Notes under the pieces: generated by a model | The model's database searches: none | Seen by the model: only the letters and a program-made list of their open reading frames with translations | Told to the model about the DNA's origin: nothing | Made by a program: the position numbers and the translations under genes | Assembly: GCF_023736155.1 (NCBI RefSeq) | Contig: NZ_JAMLJJ010000001.1 | Location: 806,001 to 870,000, forward strand | Source: Larsenimonas salina | Lineage (GTDB): Bacteria > Pseudomonadota > Gammaproteobacteria > Pseudomonadales > Halomonadaceae | Direction of reading: 5' to 3' | DNA: 64,000 nt | Part shown: positions 56,920 through 64,000 of the stretch, piece after piece | Layout: every line of letters starts with the position of its first letter | Position numbering within the stretch: position 1 is the stretch's first letter

Positions 56920-57215
56920 TTGCTGGTGCCACTCACTCAATGTTCTTGCAATTCGACCCGCTCGAAATCGTTGTCGAGTCTCGGCGTTGAACGATGCCAA
57001 GGATGCGAAGACGACCATGTACTGGACGCAAGATGGAACAGCATATCAATGTCGCCTTACGCACGGGGCGTGTGTTGGCGCGCCATTGTACGGAAGAAGG
57101 GAGACCCTGCACAGCCGGCCGCAGGTGGGCGTTACTAACGCCGATCAAGGCTCGAGAAAGAGGCAGGCGCCTCTCGAAACGACATCCCCAATCACGAGCT
57201 GATCGATTTGGTTGG
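56920..57215. other. Intergenic region between the phosphatidyltransferase gene and dusA (296 bases)
   Basis: Both flanking genes are on the minus strand. The segment contains a possible N-terminal extension of dusA to 57018 and a palindrome GGCGTTACTAACGCC (57127-57141). No gene or convincing terminator is seen. The dusA promoter probably lies here. Confidence 0.4.
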
Positions 57216-57965
57216 TTAATGGCGGGATTGACCGGGCTGTTGCAGGAGCCAATGCGTATCGACGGCAAAGGAATAAACAAGCAGCAAAAGCGCAAGCGCG
57301 GCAAGCCATGCGCTTATCGACGCGCTTACAAGGGGGACCAGGCAGACCATGAGTGCAAGCACCTGGACCACACAGATGACCTTGCGACGCCGCGAGTCAT
57401 ATAACGGTTTTTTCAGTGCGGGAAGCCAAAGCGATGCCAGAATAAAGAGATAGCGCATTCCTCCGATCATCAATACCCAGACGCCTGCCTTGTCGAGCTG
57501 TATGACCGAAAAGCTCAGTAAAAGGATGAACGCCGCATCGAGCTCCATATCAAAACGCGCGCCAAGCGGCGAGCTTTCACCCTTGCGCCGAGCGACCCAA
57601 CCATCGACGCCATCAAGGCACAGCGCAATGAGCGCCAACGCAAGAAAGTTCATAAGATGAACCTCTAGCGTTTCAGGAAACATCGCCACCCCCGTCATGA
57701 AACAGACAAGCACGGCGCGCACGCCCGTGACGGCATTGGCCCAGCCAAGATGCATCTGGTCCGTGCGCCGCAGCCCGAGCCACAGTAGAAAGGCCACGAC
57801 CAGATACGCTCCAAACGCGACACGCCCCACCCCGACCTCATCGATGTCGAACACCCAAAGCTCGGCGTTAAGCATATAAAGCCCTGCAAGCCCAAGAAAC
57901 AGCTCGAACAGCAACCATCCAGCCCTGGAGGGTTCCGCAACGTACTTACCTGCCCTGGATGTCAT
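57216..57965 (-). CDS. CDP-alcohol phosphatidyltransferase family membrane protein
   Basis: The 249-residue protein has about six to seven hydrophobic segments and the complete family motif D118-x2-D121-G-x2-A-R-x8-G-x3-D139-x3-D143, so it is expected to be active. Such enzymes swap the CMP of a CDP-linked alcohol or lipid for another alcohol at the inner membrane. The sequence does not match the standard PgsA or PssA genes, and the alcohol is unknown. GGGAGGG precedes the ATG at 57965. It is divergent from a pterin-synthase/glycosyltransferase operon and plausibly works with it. Confidence 0.85.
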   Translation of the reverse strand: MTSRAGKYVAEPSRAGWLLFELFLGLAGLYMLNAELWVFDIDEVGVGRVAFGAYLVVAFLLWLGLRRTDQMHLGWANAVTGVRAVLVCFMTGVAMFPETLEVHLMNFLALALIALCLDGVDGWVARRKGESSPLGARFDMELDAAFILLLSFSVIQLDKAGVWVLMIGGMRYLFILASLWLPALKKPLYDSRRRKVICVVQVLALMVCLVPLVSASISAWLAALALLLLVYSFAVDTHWLLQQPGQSRH

Positions 57966-58013
57966 GACGCCCTCCCAAGATACGCACCACCCCTTCAGGC
58001 TCGAATGGCCCAC

Positions 58014-58233
58014 ATGACCGCGTGGTTTTTTATGATCGATTATTTATACAGAGATAGTACATAACACGTTCGTCCGCATTGAACAGATACTCACCAGCCA
58101 AAAAGAGAACCCTAATTTAAACCTATCTTCAAAAACGCAACTAAAACATAAGGTTAATTGACATATGGCCTAAATGAACTTAACTAAAGGAAGGACGGCG
58201 CGTTGCCTTTTTATACCCTGTGCAGGAACCCCT
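58014..58233. promoter_or_regulatory. A+T-rich divergent control region of the pterin-type locus
   Basis: The region is strongly A+T-rich. It holds a TATAAA read on the minus strand (58043-58048) next to an imperfect dyad TTATACA...GTACATAA (58044-58064). A perfect TTGACA reads on the plus strand (58158-58163) but has no good -10 at 17 bases. It probably controls the phosphatidyltransferase gene and the five-gene operon divergently. Confidence 0.4.
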
Positions 58234-59250
58234 ATGACCACACACCATGCCCAGGCTTTCTGGATCACTCATCGTCGTCATGGCGAGTTGATTGAAGCGC
58301 CCCTGCCTGGCCGGCCTGAAGGGACCCTGCGGGTTAAAACCCTGTACAGCGGCATCAGTAAAGGCACCGAGGGGCTTGTGTTCAACGAGCGCGTTCCTTC
58401 AAGCGAGTTCGAACGCATGCAGGCCCCCTTTCAGGAAGGTACCTTCCCTTTTCCAATCAAATACGGCTACAACTGCGTGGGCACGGTTATCGAAGGGCCG
58501 GCCCACTTGCTCGACAAGACGGTCTTTGCGCTGCATCCGCATCAGGATGTGTTCGACGTACCGAGCTCGAGCGTTGTGGTCGTCCCGGATGATGTTCCAG
58601 CCGAGCGCGCGATTCTTGCAGCCAATATGGAAACGGCCTTGAATGGGTGCTGGGACGCAGCGCCGCTTGCCGGCGAGCGCATTACCGTGATCGGCGCGGG
58701 CGTGGTCGGGGCTCTGGTGGCCTATCTCTGTAGCAAAATGCCCGGCACCGACGTTGAGGTCGTTGACCCAAATAAAACGCGATGCACGCTGCTTTCTCAG
58801 TTGAACCTTCATCATGTGCTGGATCAGTCCGAGGCATCAGGAGAGCGCGACCTCATTATTCACGCCAGCGGCCGGCCTGAAGGCCTGTGCACGGCGCTTG
58901 AGCTTGCCGGCATGGAAGCACGTATCATCGAAATGAGCTGGTATGGCAATACCCCCGTCGAGGTGCCGCTTGGTCAGGCGTTTCACGCCAAACGCTTGAC
59001 CCTTCGGTCAAGCCAGGTCGGTGCGCTTGCACCCTGCCAAAAACCTCGCTGGGATTACGGCCGTCGTCTTGCAAAAGCCCTCGATCTCTTGAACGACCCG
59101 ATTCTTGACCACCTTATCAGCGGCGAAAGCCTGTTTTCCTCGCTTCCAAAGCGATATGGCGTCATCCTTGATGATGATGCAACGCTTTGTCATCGCATCC
59201 GCTACACCGCTTCACCCAACGACGAACAAGGACCGTTATGTTCAGCTTGA
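58234..59250 (+). CDS. Zinc-less medium-chain dehydrogenase (BchC-like)
   Basis: The 338-residue MDR-fold protein has Y-S-G-I-S-K-G-T-E near residue 36 where zinc alcohol dehydrogenases have the catalytic Cys (C-G-x-C-G-T-D). It also has G-Y-N-C-V-G near residue 78 where G-H-E is usual, so the zinc ligands are missing. This S-G-I-S-x-G-T-E pattern occurs in the BchC-like branch. The nucleotide site V-I-G-A-G-V-V-G-A is near residue 152. AGGAA precedes the ATG at 58234. It overlaps the pterin-synthase-like gene by 13 bases and heads the operon. The substrate is unknown. Confidence 0.85.
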   Translation: MTTHHAQAFWITHRRHGELIEAPLPGRPEGTLRVKTLYSGISKGTEGLVFNERVPSSEFERMQAPFQEGTFPFPIKYGYNCVGTVIEGPAHLLDKTVFALHPHQDVFDVPSSSVVVVPDDVPAERAILAANMETALNGCWDAAPLAGERITVIGAGVVGALVAYLCSKMPGTDVEVVDPNKTRCTLLSQLNLHHVLDQSEASGERDLIIHASGRPEGLCTALELAGMEARIIEMSWYGNTPVEVPLGQAFHAKRLTLRSSQVGALAPCQKPRWDYGRRLAKALDLLNDPILDHLISGESLFSSLPKRYGVILDDDATLCHRIRYTASPNDEQGPLCSA

Positions 59251-59651
59251 CCGTACGTGACCATTTCATGATCGCGCACAGCTTTCATGGTGACACCTTT
59301 GGCCCCGCACAAAAGCTTCACGGGGCAACCTATGTGGTCGACGTGACCTTCAAGCGCAAGACGCTCGACAGCGACGACCTGGTCGTGGATATCGGCCTGG
59401 CGAGTCAAACGCTCTCTAACGTGCTCGAAGAGTTCAATTTCGAACACCTAAACGAACTCGAAGAATTCAAGGGTCGCAACACCACTACAGAATTCATGGC
59501 AAAAGCCGTGTTCGACCGACTTGCAAGCGCCATCGACACCGGCGCTCTGGGAGACGGCGGCAAGGGGCTTGAAGCCATGACGGTGACATTGCATGAATCG
59601 CACATCGCCTGGGCAAGTTATGACGGCGAACTGACAGGGAGCACCTCATAA
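59238..59651 (+). CDS. 6-pyruvoyl-tetrahydropterin synthase-like protein, atypical active site
   Basis: The 137-residue T-fold protein of the PTPS/QueD family carries H14 and H28 of the zinc site. The third ligand of the H-G-H motif is Ala30, and the position of the catalytic Cys is Ala24. F-E-H-L-N-E (68-73) and T-T-T-E-F-M-A (82-88, matching P-T-x-E-N-x-A) are kept. It is therefore not a standard QueD, and the window has another QueD-like gene at 4104 beside queC and queE. It overlaps the genes on both sides, so it belongs to the operon. Its reaction is unknown. Confidence 0.85.
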   Translation: MFSLTVRDHFMIAHSFHGDTFGPAQKLHGATYVVDVTFKRKTLDSDDLVVDIGLASQTLSNVLEEFNFEHLNELEEFKGRNTTTEFMAKAVFDRLASAIDTGALGDGGKGLEAMTVTLHESHIAWASYDGELTGSTS

Positions 59652-60700
59652 TGAACGACTTATACTTCTTTTCAGCCGGCTCCATCCATCAGTTGACCGG
59701 CGGGTATCTTTACAACGCGCGCGTGATGGAAACCCTGTCGCGTCACGACATCAATGTGCGGGTCATCGAAGTCGATGGCGCCTTTCCGGAAGGCGACGAG
59801 ACCGCACGCGCCTCGCTCGAGCATCATTTGAACGAGCTGCCGGACGGCGCGCGCGCCGTCATGGATGGCCTGTGCATCGGTAACTTTCCGGAGTTGATCG
59901 AAGCCCATCAGAACCGGCTGACGATCACGGCCATCGTGCATCTGCCTCTTGCTGATGAAACCGGGCTGACCGAAGCCATGCGCGTGCATTACAAGCATCA
60001 GGAAATTCGCACGCTCGCCGCTGTCGATGACGTCATCGTGACCAGCCGCTTCATGGTCGAGCGCCTGGCCAATTACAACGTATCTCCGGACGCCATTCAC
60101 GTGGTTGAGCCCGGTGTCGATCGTTTCCCGCTCGGCCAACCGGACCGCCACCCGCCGAGACTTCTGTGTGTGGCAACGGTCACACCGCGCAAGGGGCAAG
60201 CGCTGCTGGTCGATGCACTGGCCGACCTGAAGCATCTCGAGTGGGAATGTGACCTGGTCGGCGCGCTCGACCGCGCACCTGAATACGTCGAGGACGTACG
60301 AGCCCGCATTGCCGCCCATGGCCTGGAAGACCGTGTGCACCTGCTCGGTGAGCGCCAGGGCGATGCGCTGGCGCAGTATTACAAGCGGGCTTATCTTTTC
60401 GTGCTGCCGTCGTACTTTGAAAGCTACGGCATGGTCATCAATGAAGCGATCGCATTCGGTGTGCCGGTAGTGACCATGAAAGGCGGCGCCTTGATGGACA
60501 CGCTGCCCAAGGACGCCGGAATCGTGCTGCCAACCGGGGATACCGAAGCGTTGAAAACCACCCTTGGACGACTGATCGAGGTTCCTGCCGAGCGTCAGAA
60601 GCTTACGCAGGGCGCGCTGACTGCGCGCGAGCATCTTCGTCGCTGGACGGACACGGGCTACCGTTTCATGAAAGCCCTGCACCTCGCCCAGACCGCATGA
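59651..60700 (+). CDS. GT4-family glycosyltransferase
   Basis: The 349-residue GT-B-fold enzyme has an N-terminal G-G-Y-L-Y-N acceptor-side loop near residue 17, V-A-T-V-T-P-R-K-G near residue 178 for the donor domain, and the E-x7-E motif in E-S-Y-G-M-V-I-N-E near 257. It has no signal peptide or membrane helix. It shares one base with the pterin-synthase-like gene and four with the methyltransferase gene. It would transfer a sugar from a nucleotide donor; the acceptor is presumably the locus product. Confidence 0.9.
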   Translation: MNDLYFFSAGSIHQLTGGYLYNARVMETLSRHDINVRVIEVDGAFPEGDETARASLEHHLNELPDGARAVMDGLCIGNFPELIEAHQNRLTITAIVHLPLADETGLTEAMRVHYKHQEIRTLAAVDDVIVTSRFMVERLANYNVSPDAIHVVEPGVDRFPLGQPDRHPPRLLCVATVTPRKGQALLVDALADLKHLEWECDLVGALDRAPEYVEDVRARIAAHGLEDRVHLLGERQGDALAQYYKRAYLFVLPSYFESYGMVINEAIAFGVPVVTMKGGALMDTLPKDAGIVLPTGDTEALKTTLGRLIEVPAERQKLTQGALTAREHLRRWTDTGYRFMKALHLAQTA

Positions 60701-61584
60701 CAACGCCCTATCAAATGGCCAAGGGCAGCCAGTTCGAAACGGACTGGCTTGCCCTTCGAGAACCGGCTGACCACCACGCTCGAGGGGATGGCTTGAGTGA
60801 CGCGGTCAAGCAGGCCCTCCCCTTCTCGCCATTGACCGTGACCGACCTGGGCGCCGGGCGTGGCAGCAACCTGCGCTTTCTGGCACCCAGACTCACAGGC
60901 GCTCAGCACTGGCATCTGGTCGATCATGACCCAACGCTGCTCGAGGCTGCTCAGCTCCACTCCGCACCGATCGCCGAGTTGACGCTCACGACGCAAACAG
61001 CGTCTATCACTGACCCTGCCGCCGTAATCGCGCCAGATACGCATTTAGTAACGGCTTCGGCGCTGCTTGACCTGGTGTCGGATGACTGGCTTTCACGGCT
61101 GGCCGATCACATGATGCGTCACGCTCAGGTGGGCTTGTTTGCACTGAGTGTGGACGGCCACTTTTCCATCGATGCCCGGCCTGATAGCGATGATGATCAC
61201 GATGTGCTCAAAGCCATGGATCAGACGATGGCACAGCTCATCAACGACCATCAGCGCCAGGAGCGTGGGCTCGGCACAGCCTGTGGCCCTGATGGCTGGT
61301 CGTGCGCTTTGCAGCATTTCGAGCGCGCAGGCTATCGAGTGACCGTGCACGATACCCCGTGGCGTATCCACCGCGAAGCGGGTATATCCGCTCGGCAATT
61401 GGGTGAGCGTTTGCTTCGAGAGCGCGTGGCGGCGGCCAGGGAAATTGCCCCAAAATCGCTGCACAGTCAGCTCGAGCACTGGTATAGCCGGCGCCTGACA
61501 CAGTTTCAGGCCGGCAACGCCACCATTGTCGTGGGCCACAAGGATCTTTTAGTGGTTCCAGCCCCGGACAAGGCGACCGCGTAG
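60697..61584 (+). CDS. Class I SAM-dependent methyltransferase
   Basis: The 295-residue protein has SAM motif I V-T-D-L-G-A-G-R-G-S-N near residue 48, an acidic post-I segment H-L-V-D-H-D near 73, and A-S-A-L-L-D-L-V-S near 122 as motif IV. It has no membrane segment. Its start overlaps the glycosyltransferase stop by four bases. The methyl acceptor is not indicated by the sequence; position suggests an intermediate of the same pathway. The subfamily was not recognised. Confidence 0.87.
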   Translation: MTTPYQMAKGSQFETDWLALREPADHHARGDGLSDAVKQALPFSPLTVTDLGAGRGSNLRFLAPRLTGAQHWHLVDHDPTLLEAAQLHSAPIAELTLTTQTASITDPAAVIAPDTHLVTASALLDLVSDDWLSRLADHMMRHAQVGLFALSVDGHFSIDARPDSDDDHDVLKAMDQTMAQLINDHQRQERGLGTACGPDGWSCALQHFERAGYRVTVHDTPWRIHREAGISARQLGERLLRERVAAAREIAPKSLHSQLEHWYSRRLTQFQAGNATIVVGHKDLLVVPAPDKATA

Positions 61585-62531
61585 TGCGCTTGAGGGTGAC
61601 GCTGCTGATCGGTGTGATAGCGATCATGTTCGCTACCCTCGATTTTTCACACATCTACCATACGCTGAGCTCACCCTCCGCCGGCTGGCTGGCCGCAGGG
61701 CTTGCGCTGACTGTGCCTCAATTTCTGCTTTCAGCCTGGCGCTGGCAGCTCACCGCCCACGCTTTGAAGCTTTCCCTGCCTTTTTCGGTCGCCTTGAAAG
61801 AATACTATCTGGCTACTGTCTTGAATCAGATACTCCCGGGCGGCATCGGCGGCGACATTACACGCGCCTGGCGTCACAGTCAGGACAGTGACCAGAAGGC
61901 GCGCGCCATCCACGCCGTCATCATCGAACGTCTATCCGGCCAGCTCGCGCTCTTGACGATCGGGCTGATCACGCTGATCGCGCACCCGATACTGCTGGCC
62001 CCATTTGACCGGCTACTGCACTTGCCCGGCATCATCATCGCCCCGCTCGCCGGTAGCGCCGTGATCATTGCAGCCGGCCTTGTCTGGCACTTCCGAACGG
62101 CTGCAGGCCACTTTCTGAACAATGTTCGCTTGAGCTTATTGACCCGTGAGGTGTGGCTTCAGCAGCTTGCAAGCTCGCTGATCATCGTCGGCACCTACAT
62201 CGGTGTGTTTGCCTGCTGCGCGCGCGCACTCGACAGCCCACTCGACAACGCGACCCTTATGGCATTGATCCCACCGATTCTCATGGCCATGGTCGTGCCG
62301 CTGTCGGTTGGCGGCTGGGGGGTGCGAGAAAGTGCCGCCGCCGTGGTGTGGGGCATTGCCGGGTTCTCATCGAGCGAAGGCGTTGCCATTTCGATCCTTT
62401 ACGGCACCCTCGTACTGGTGTCGAGCCTACCGGGTGCGGTGATCTTTCTGATGCGACGGCGGAGTCAACGTACGTCATCGAACGCCAGATCGAACAAGAC
62501 ATCCTTGCCAAGGGCAAACGTTCGGGAATAA
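61584..62531 (+). CDS. Lysylphosphatidylglycerol synthase TM-region/flippase-like membrane protein
   Basis: The 315-residue inner-membrane protein has about eight hydrophobic segments. It shows the family landmarks W-R-W-Q near residue 52, an N-Q-I-L-P-G-G-I-G-G-D motif near 80-90 and P-L-S-V-G-G-W-G-V-R-E near 240. This is the MprF flippase/YbhN/AglD-like family without a catalytic cytosolic domain. It starts with GTG overlapping the methyltransferase stop (TAGTG). A role in moving or holding a lipid-linked product fits the neighbours. Its 3' end overlaps the convergent reductase gene by 67 bases. Confidence 0.88.
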   Translation: MRLRVTLLIGVIAIMFATLDFSHIYHTLSSPSAGWLAAGLALTVPQFLLSAWRWQLTAHALKLSLPFSVALKEYYLATVLNQILPGGIGGDITRAWRHSQDSDQKARAIHAVIIERLSGQLALLTIGLITLIAHPILLAPFDRLLHLPGIIIAPLAGSAVIIAAGLVWHFRTAAGHFLNNVRLSLLTREVWLQQLASSLIIVGTYIGVFACCARALDSPLDNATLMALIPPILMAMVVPLSVGGWGVRESAAAVVWGIAGFSSSEGVAISILYGTLVLVSSLPGAVIFLMRRRSQRTSSNARSNKTSLPRANVRE

Positions 62532-63307
62532 GGCCGCAAGGCATCATCGAGCGAGATGATCTCGGGCAGCGTCATCGCTGGCCGCCCGGAACCAATCAGC
62601 ATGGGTGCGACCGTGACATGAAGCCGATCAAGCGTCCTTTCGGCCACAAACCGAGAGACCGTCAGCCCACCGCCCTCGATCAATACTCGCTTGAGCCCCC
62701 GGGCATGCAACGCCTCTAGAATCGCTTGAGTAGAGATTCCCGAGCCCTGCGCGGTCGCATCAAGCAGCAGGCAGTCGACATGTGACGGCAGGGGACGATC
62801 ACGCTCAACACAGCTCAGGTACAGCGTCGGCGCCGCCTCATCGTGAAACAGACTGCTCTGCGCCGACACCCGCGCGTTCGGATCCAGCACGACGCGAGTG
62901 GGTTGGTCGCCCTCGACGTGACGCACGGTCAAACGCGGATCATCCGCCTCGACGGTTCCCGCCCCGACCAGTACCGCATCCACCAGCGCCCGCACACGGT
63001 GCAGATGGATCAGACTTTCATGGCCGGTTACATAGCGCGAGGCACCGGTGACCGTCGCGATACGGCCATCGAGGCTTTGCCCCAGCTGACCGAGAGTCAT
63101 CGGGTATCTGAACGAGACCAGCGGCACATACACATCACATAGATAGGTAGAGACATCATCGATCGGCGTCAGTGCATGCCATGTGCCATCGGGCGCTATT
63201 TCAATGCGTCCAGACAGACATTCAAGCTCTAGTTGCCCCGTCCATGCGTGATGTTTGAGTGCTTTTATCGCCGACCAGAAATCACCCTTTACGGTTATTT
63301 TTGTCAT
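62465..63307 (-). CDS. RibD C-terminal domain/DHFR-like reductase
   Basis: The 280-residue protein has a divergent N-terminal part (1-65) and then a RibD_C domain. S-L-D-G-R-I-A near residue 78, a T-G-x-E-S segment, D-A-V-L-V-G-A-G-T-V near 109 and D-D-P-R-L-T-V-R near 122 are present, with E-G-G-G near 214. The deaminase half of RibD is absent. The fold reduces a ribosylamino-pyrimidine or a pterin-like ring with NADPH. It is convergent on and overlaps the flippase-like gene and is probably the reductase of this locus. Confidence 0.88.
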   Translation of the reverse strand: MTKITVKGDFWSAIKALKHHAWTGQLELECLSGRIEIAPDGTWHALTPIDDVSTYLCDVYVPLVSFRYPMTLGQLGQSLDGRIATVTGASRYVTGHESLIHLHRVRALVDAVLVGAGTVEADDPRLTVRHVEGDQPTRVVLDPNARVSAQSSLFHDEAAPTLYLSCVERDRPLPSHVDCLLLDATAQGSGISTQAILEALHARGLKRVLIEGGGLTVSRFVAERTLDRLHVTVAPMLIGSGRPAMTLPEIISLDDALRPYSRTFALGKDVLFDLAFDDVR

Positions 63308-63471
63308 TTAATTCCTAGAGTTAGACGCCATTTAACTCAGCATAGTTTGTCGCGTTCCAGGCTGCGAATTTAAAAAAAGGCGTCTCGAGGCGTTCTTACA
63401 CCAGCCTCTAATGTAACTTTACGCAACAATTTGTGACTATTGTCTCGTCCTCACCAATCAGGAGCACAGAG

Positions 63472-63768
63472 ATGACAACTCAGACCCAGACGTTTACTGG
63501 ATCGCCCCATCTCTTCTCGGCACTGACGGTACTGATAACAGGACTTATCAGTTGGGCAGGACAGACCCTCATGGCCACGCACGACATGGCTCTGCGTCAT
63601 GAGGTTCAGCTCTCAATTCAAGGACGGATGTCGCCCTCAACACCGGATCAGTACCCAGAGAGCTTGTGGGTCGTATTAACTGAACAAGAAGAGCGCAATT
63701 ACCGCGAGCTTCTAAACCGGATCAAACAACAACGCGACAACACATCCCTTGTGGAGGTACAACGATGA
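63472..63768 (+). CDS. Small membrane protein preceding a phage-type holin
   Basis: The 98-residue protein has one hydrophobic segment (about residues 12-34) followed by a polar, helical C-terminus rich in Glu, Arg and Gln. AGGAG precedes the ATG at 63472. The stop overlaps the next start by four bases (ATGA). I do not recognise the family. Single-helix plus charged-tail proteins of this size are common in phage lysis or tail-end modules, which fits the neighbour, but no specific function is claimed. Confidence 0.65.
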   Translation: MTTQTQTFTGSPHLFSALTVLITGLISWAGQTLMATHDMALRHEVQLSIQGRMSPSTPDQYPESLWVVLTEQEERNYRELLNRIKQQRDNTSLVEVQR

Positions 63769-64000
63769 ACTGGACAACTATTACCAATACCGTAGCCTCT
63801 CTCGCACCGGCGCTTGGGCAAGCACTGGCAGGCCCCGCTGGACACGTCGTCGGCCAGGCCATCGCCTCGACGCTTGGGGTGAATAACTCGCCGGACGCGG
63901 TCGAGACCGCACTCAAAACCGACCCAAAAGCCGCGGTAAAGCTTGCCGAACTTGAAACCGAGCTCAAACGGGCAACGCTTGAAGCCACTACGCGCCAAGA
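63765..64000 (+). CDS. Putative phage holin (3TM type), truncated by the window end
   Basis: The frame is open from the ATG at 63765 to the window edge (78 codons). The start M-N-W-T-T-I, a small-residue stretch A-L-A-G-P-A-G-H-V-V-G-Q-A-I-A near 22-36, T-L-G-V near 39, and the repeat-like A-L-K-T-D-P-K-A-A-V-K-L-A-E-L-E resemble the 3TM holin family of prophages and gene-transfer-agent-like elements. The membrane helices expected later in the protein are beyond the window. It overlaps the preceding small gene by four bases. Confidence 0.6.
   Translation, partial: MNWTTITNTVASLAPALGQALAGPAGHVVGQAIASTLGVNNSPDAVETALKTDPKAAVKLAELETELKRATLEATTRQ

Noticed and set aside
63308-63471. A phage attachment site at the start of the phage-like module.
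   Set aside because: Only short, imperfect repeats (AGGCGTCT-like) occur, there is no tRNA or integrase nearby, and the partner site would lie outside the window.

Overview
The window is a 64 kb stretch of what looks like the chromosome of a Gram-negative gammaproteobacterium. It carries lpxH and an outer-membrane porin, the block tig-clpP-clpX-lon-hupB-ppiD, an sdhCDAB-sucAB-lpd-sucCD block divergent from gltA, cydDC, miaE and dusA. Moderately high G+C with long antisense open frames, together with the gene set, would fit the Halomonadaceae (Halomonas and relatives). That placement is inference from gene content, not from a marker-gene comparison.

Layout. 1-2673: the end of a TRAP transporter operon (binding protein tail, small and large permease) and a translationally linked winged-helix regulator. 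2796-4949: queuosine-precursor genes queC-queE and a two-domain queD-like gene with overlapping ends. 5025-7688: an MscS-type channel, a YkgJ-type Cys-cluster protein and an NADP-dependent oxidoreductase. 7777-16179 (minus strand): the protein quality-control block ppiD, hupB, lon, clpX, clpP, tig, with hairpin terminators between most genes. 16403-16731: a Pro-Arg-His tRNA operon. 16902-22385: folD, cysS, glnS, ppiB, lpxH. 22433-26978: a 1297-residue signalling ATPase regulator and miaE. 27263-30686: acnB and a small outer-membrane barrel protein. 30729-32570: two divergent genes of unknown function.

32625-45933 is the TCA-cycle region. sucD, sucC, lpdA, sucB, sucA, sdhB, sdhA, sdhD and sdhC are all on the minus strand, and gltA is divergent across a 404-base control region with two good sigma70 promoters. 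With acnB nearby, the window encodes much of the cycle: citrate synthase, aconitase, 2-oxoglutarate dehydrogenase, succinyl-CoA synthetase and succinate dehydrogenase. 46263-48008 holds tRNA-Glu, tRNA-Ala and gltX. The promoter of the tRNA pair lies inside a 12-bp inverted repeat behind gltX. 48149-51678 is cydDC, followed by an SDR oxidoreductase and a quinone oxidoreductase.

53491-64000 is the accessory part. It contains an A+T-rich regulator gene with a phage-repressor-like layout, an OprB-type porin, dusA, and then a compact seven-gene locus (57216-63307). That locus comprises a CDP-alcohol phosphatidyltransferase, a zinc-less BchC-like dehydrogenase, an atypical pterin synthase homologue, a GT4 glycosyltransferase, a methyltransferase, a flippase-like membrane protein and a RibD-type reductase. 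The five central genes overlap end to start. I read this as a candidate undescribed pathway making a modified, possibly membrane-linked, pterin- or pyrimidine-type molecule; the product is unknown. The right edge enters a phage-like two-gene module with a putative holin cut off by the window end.
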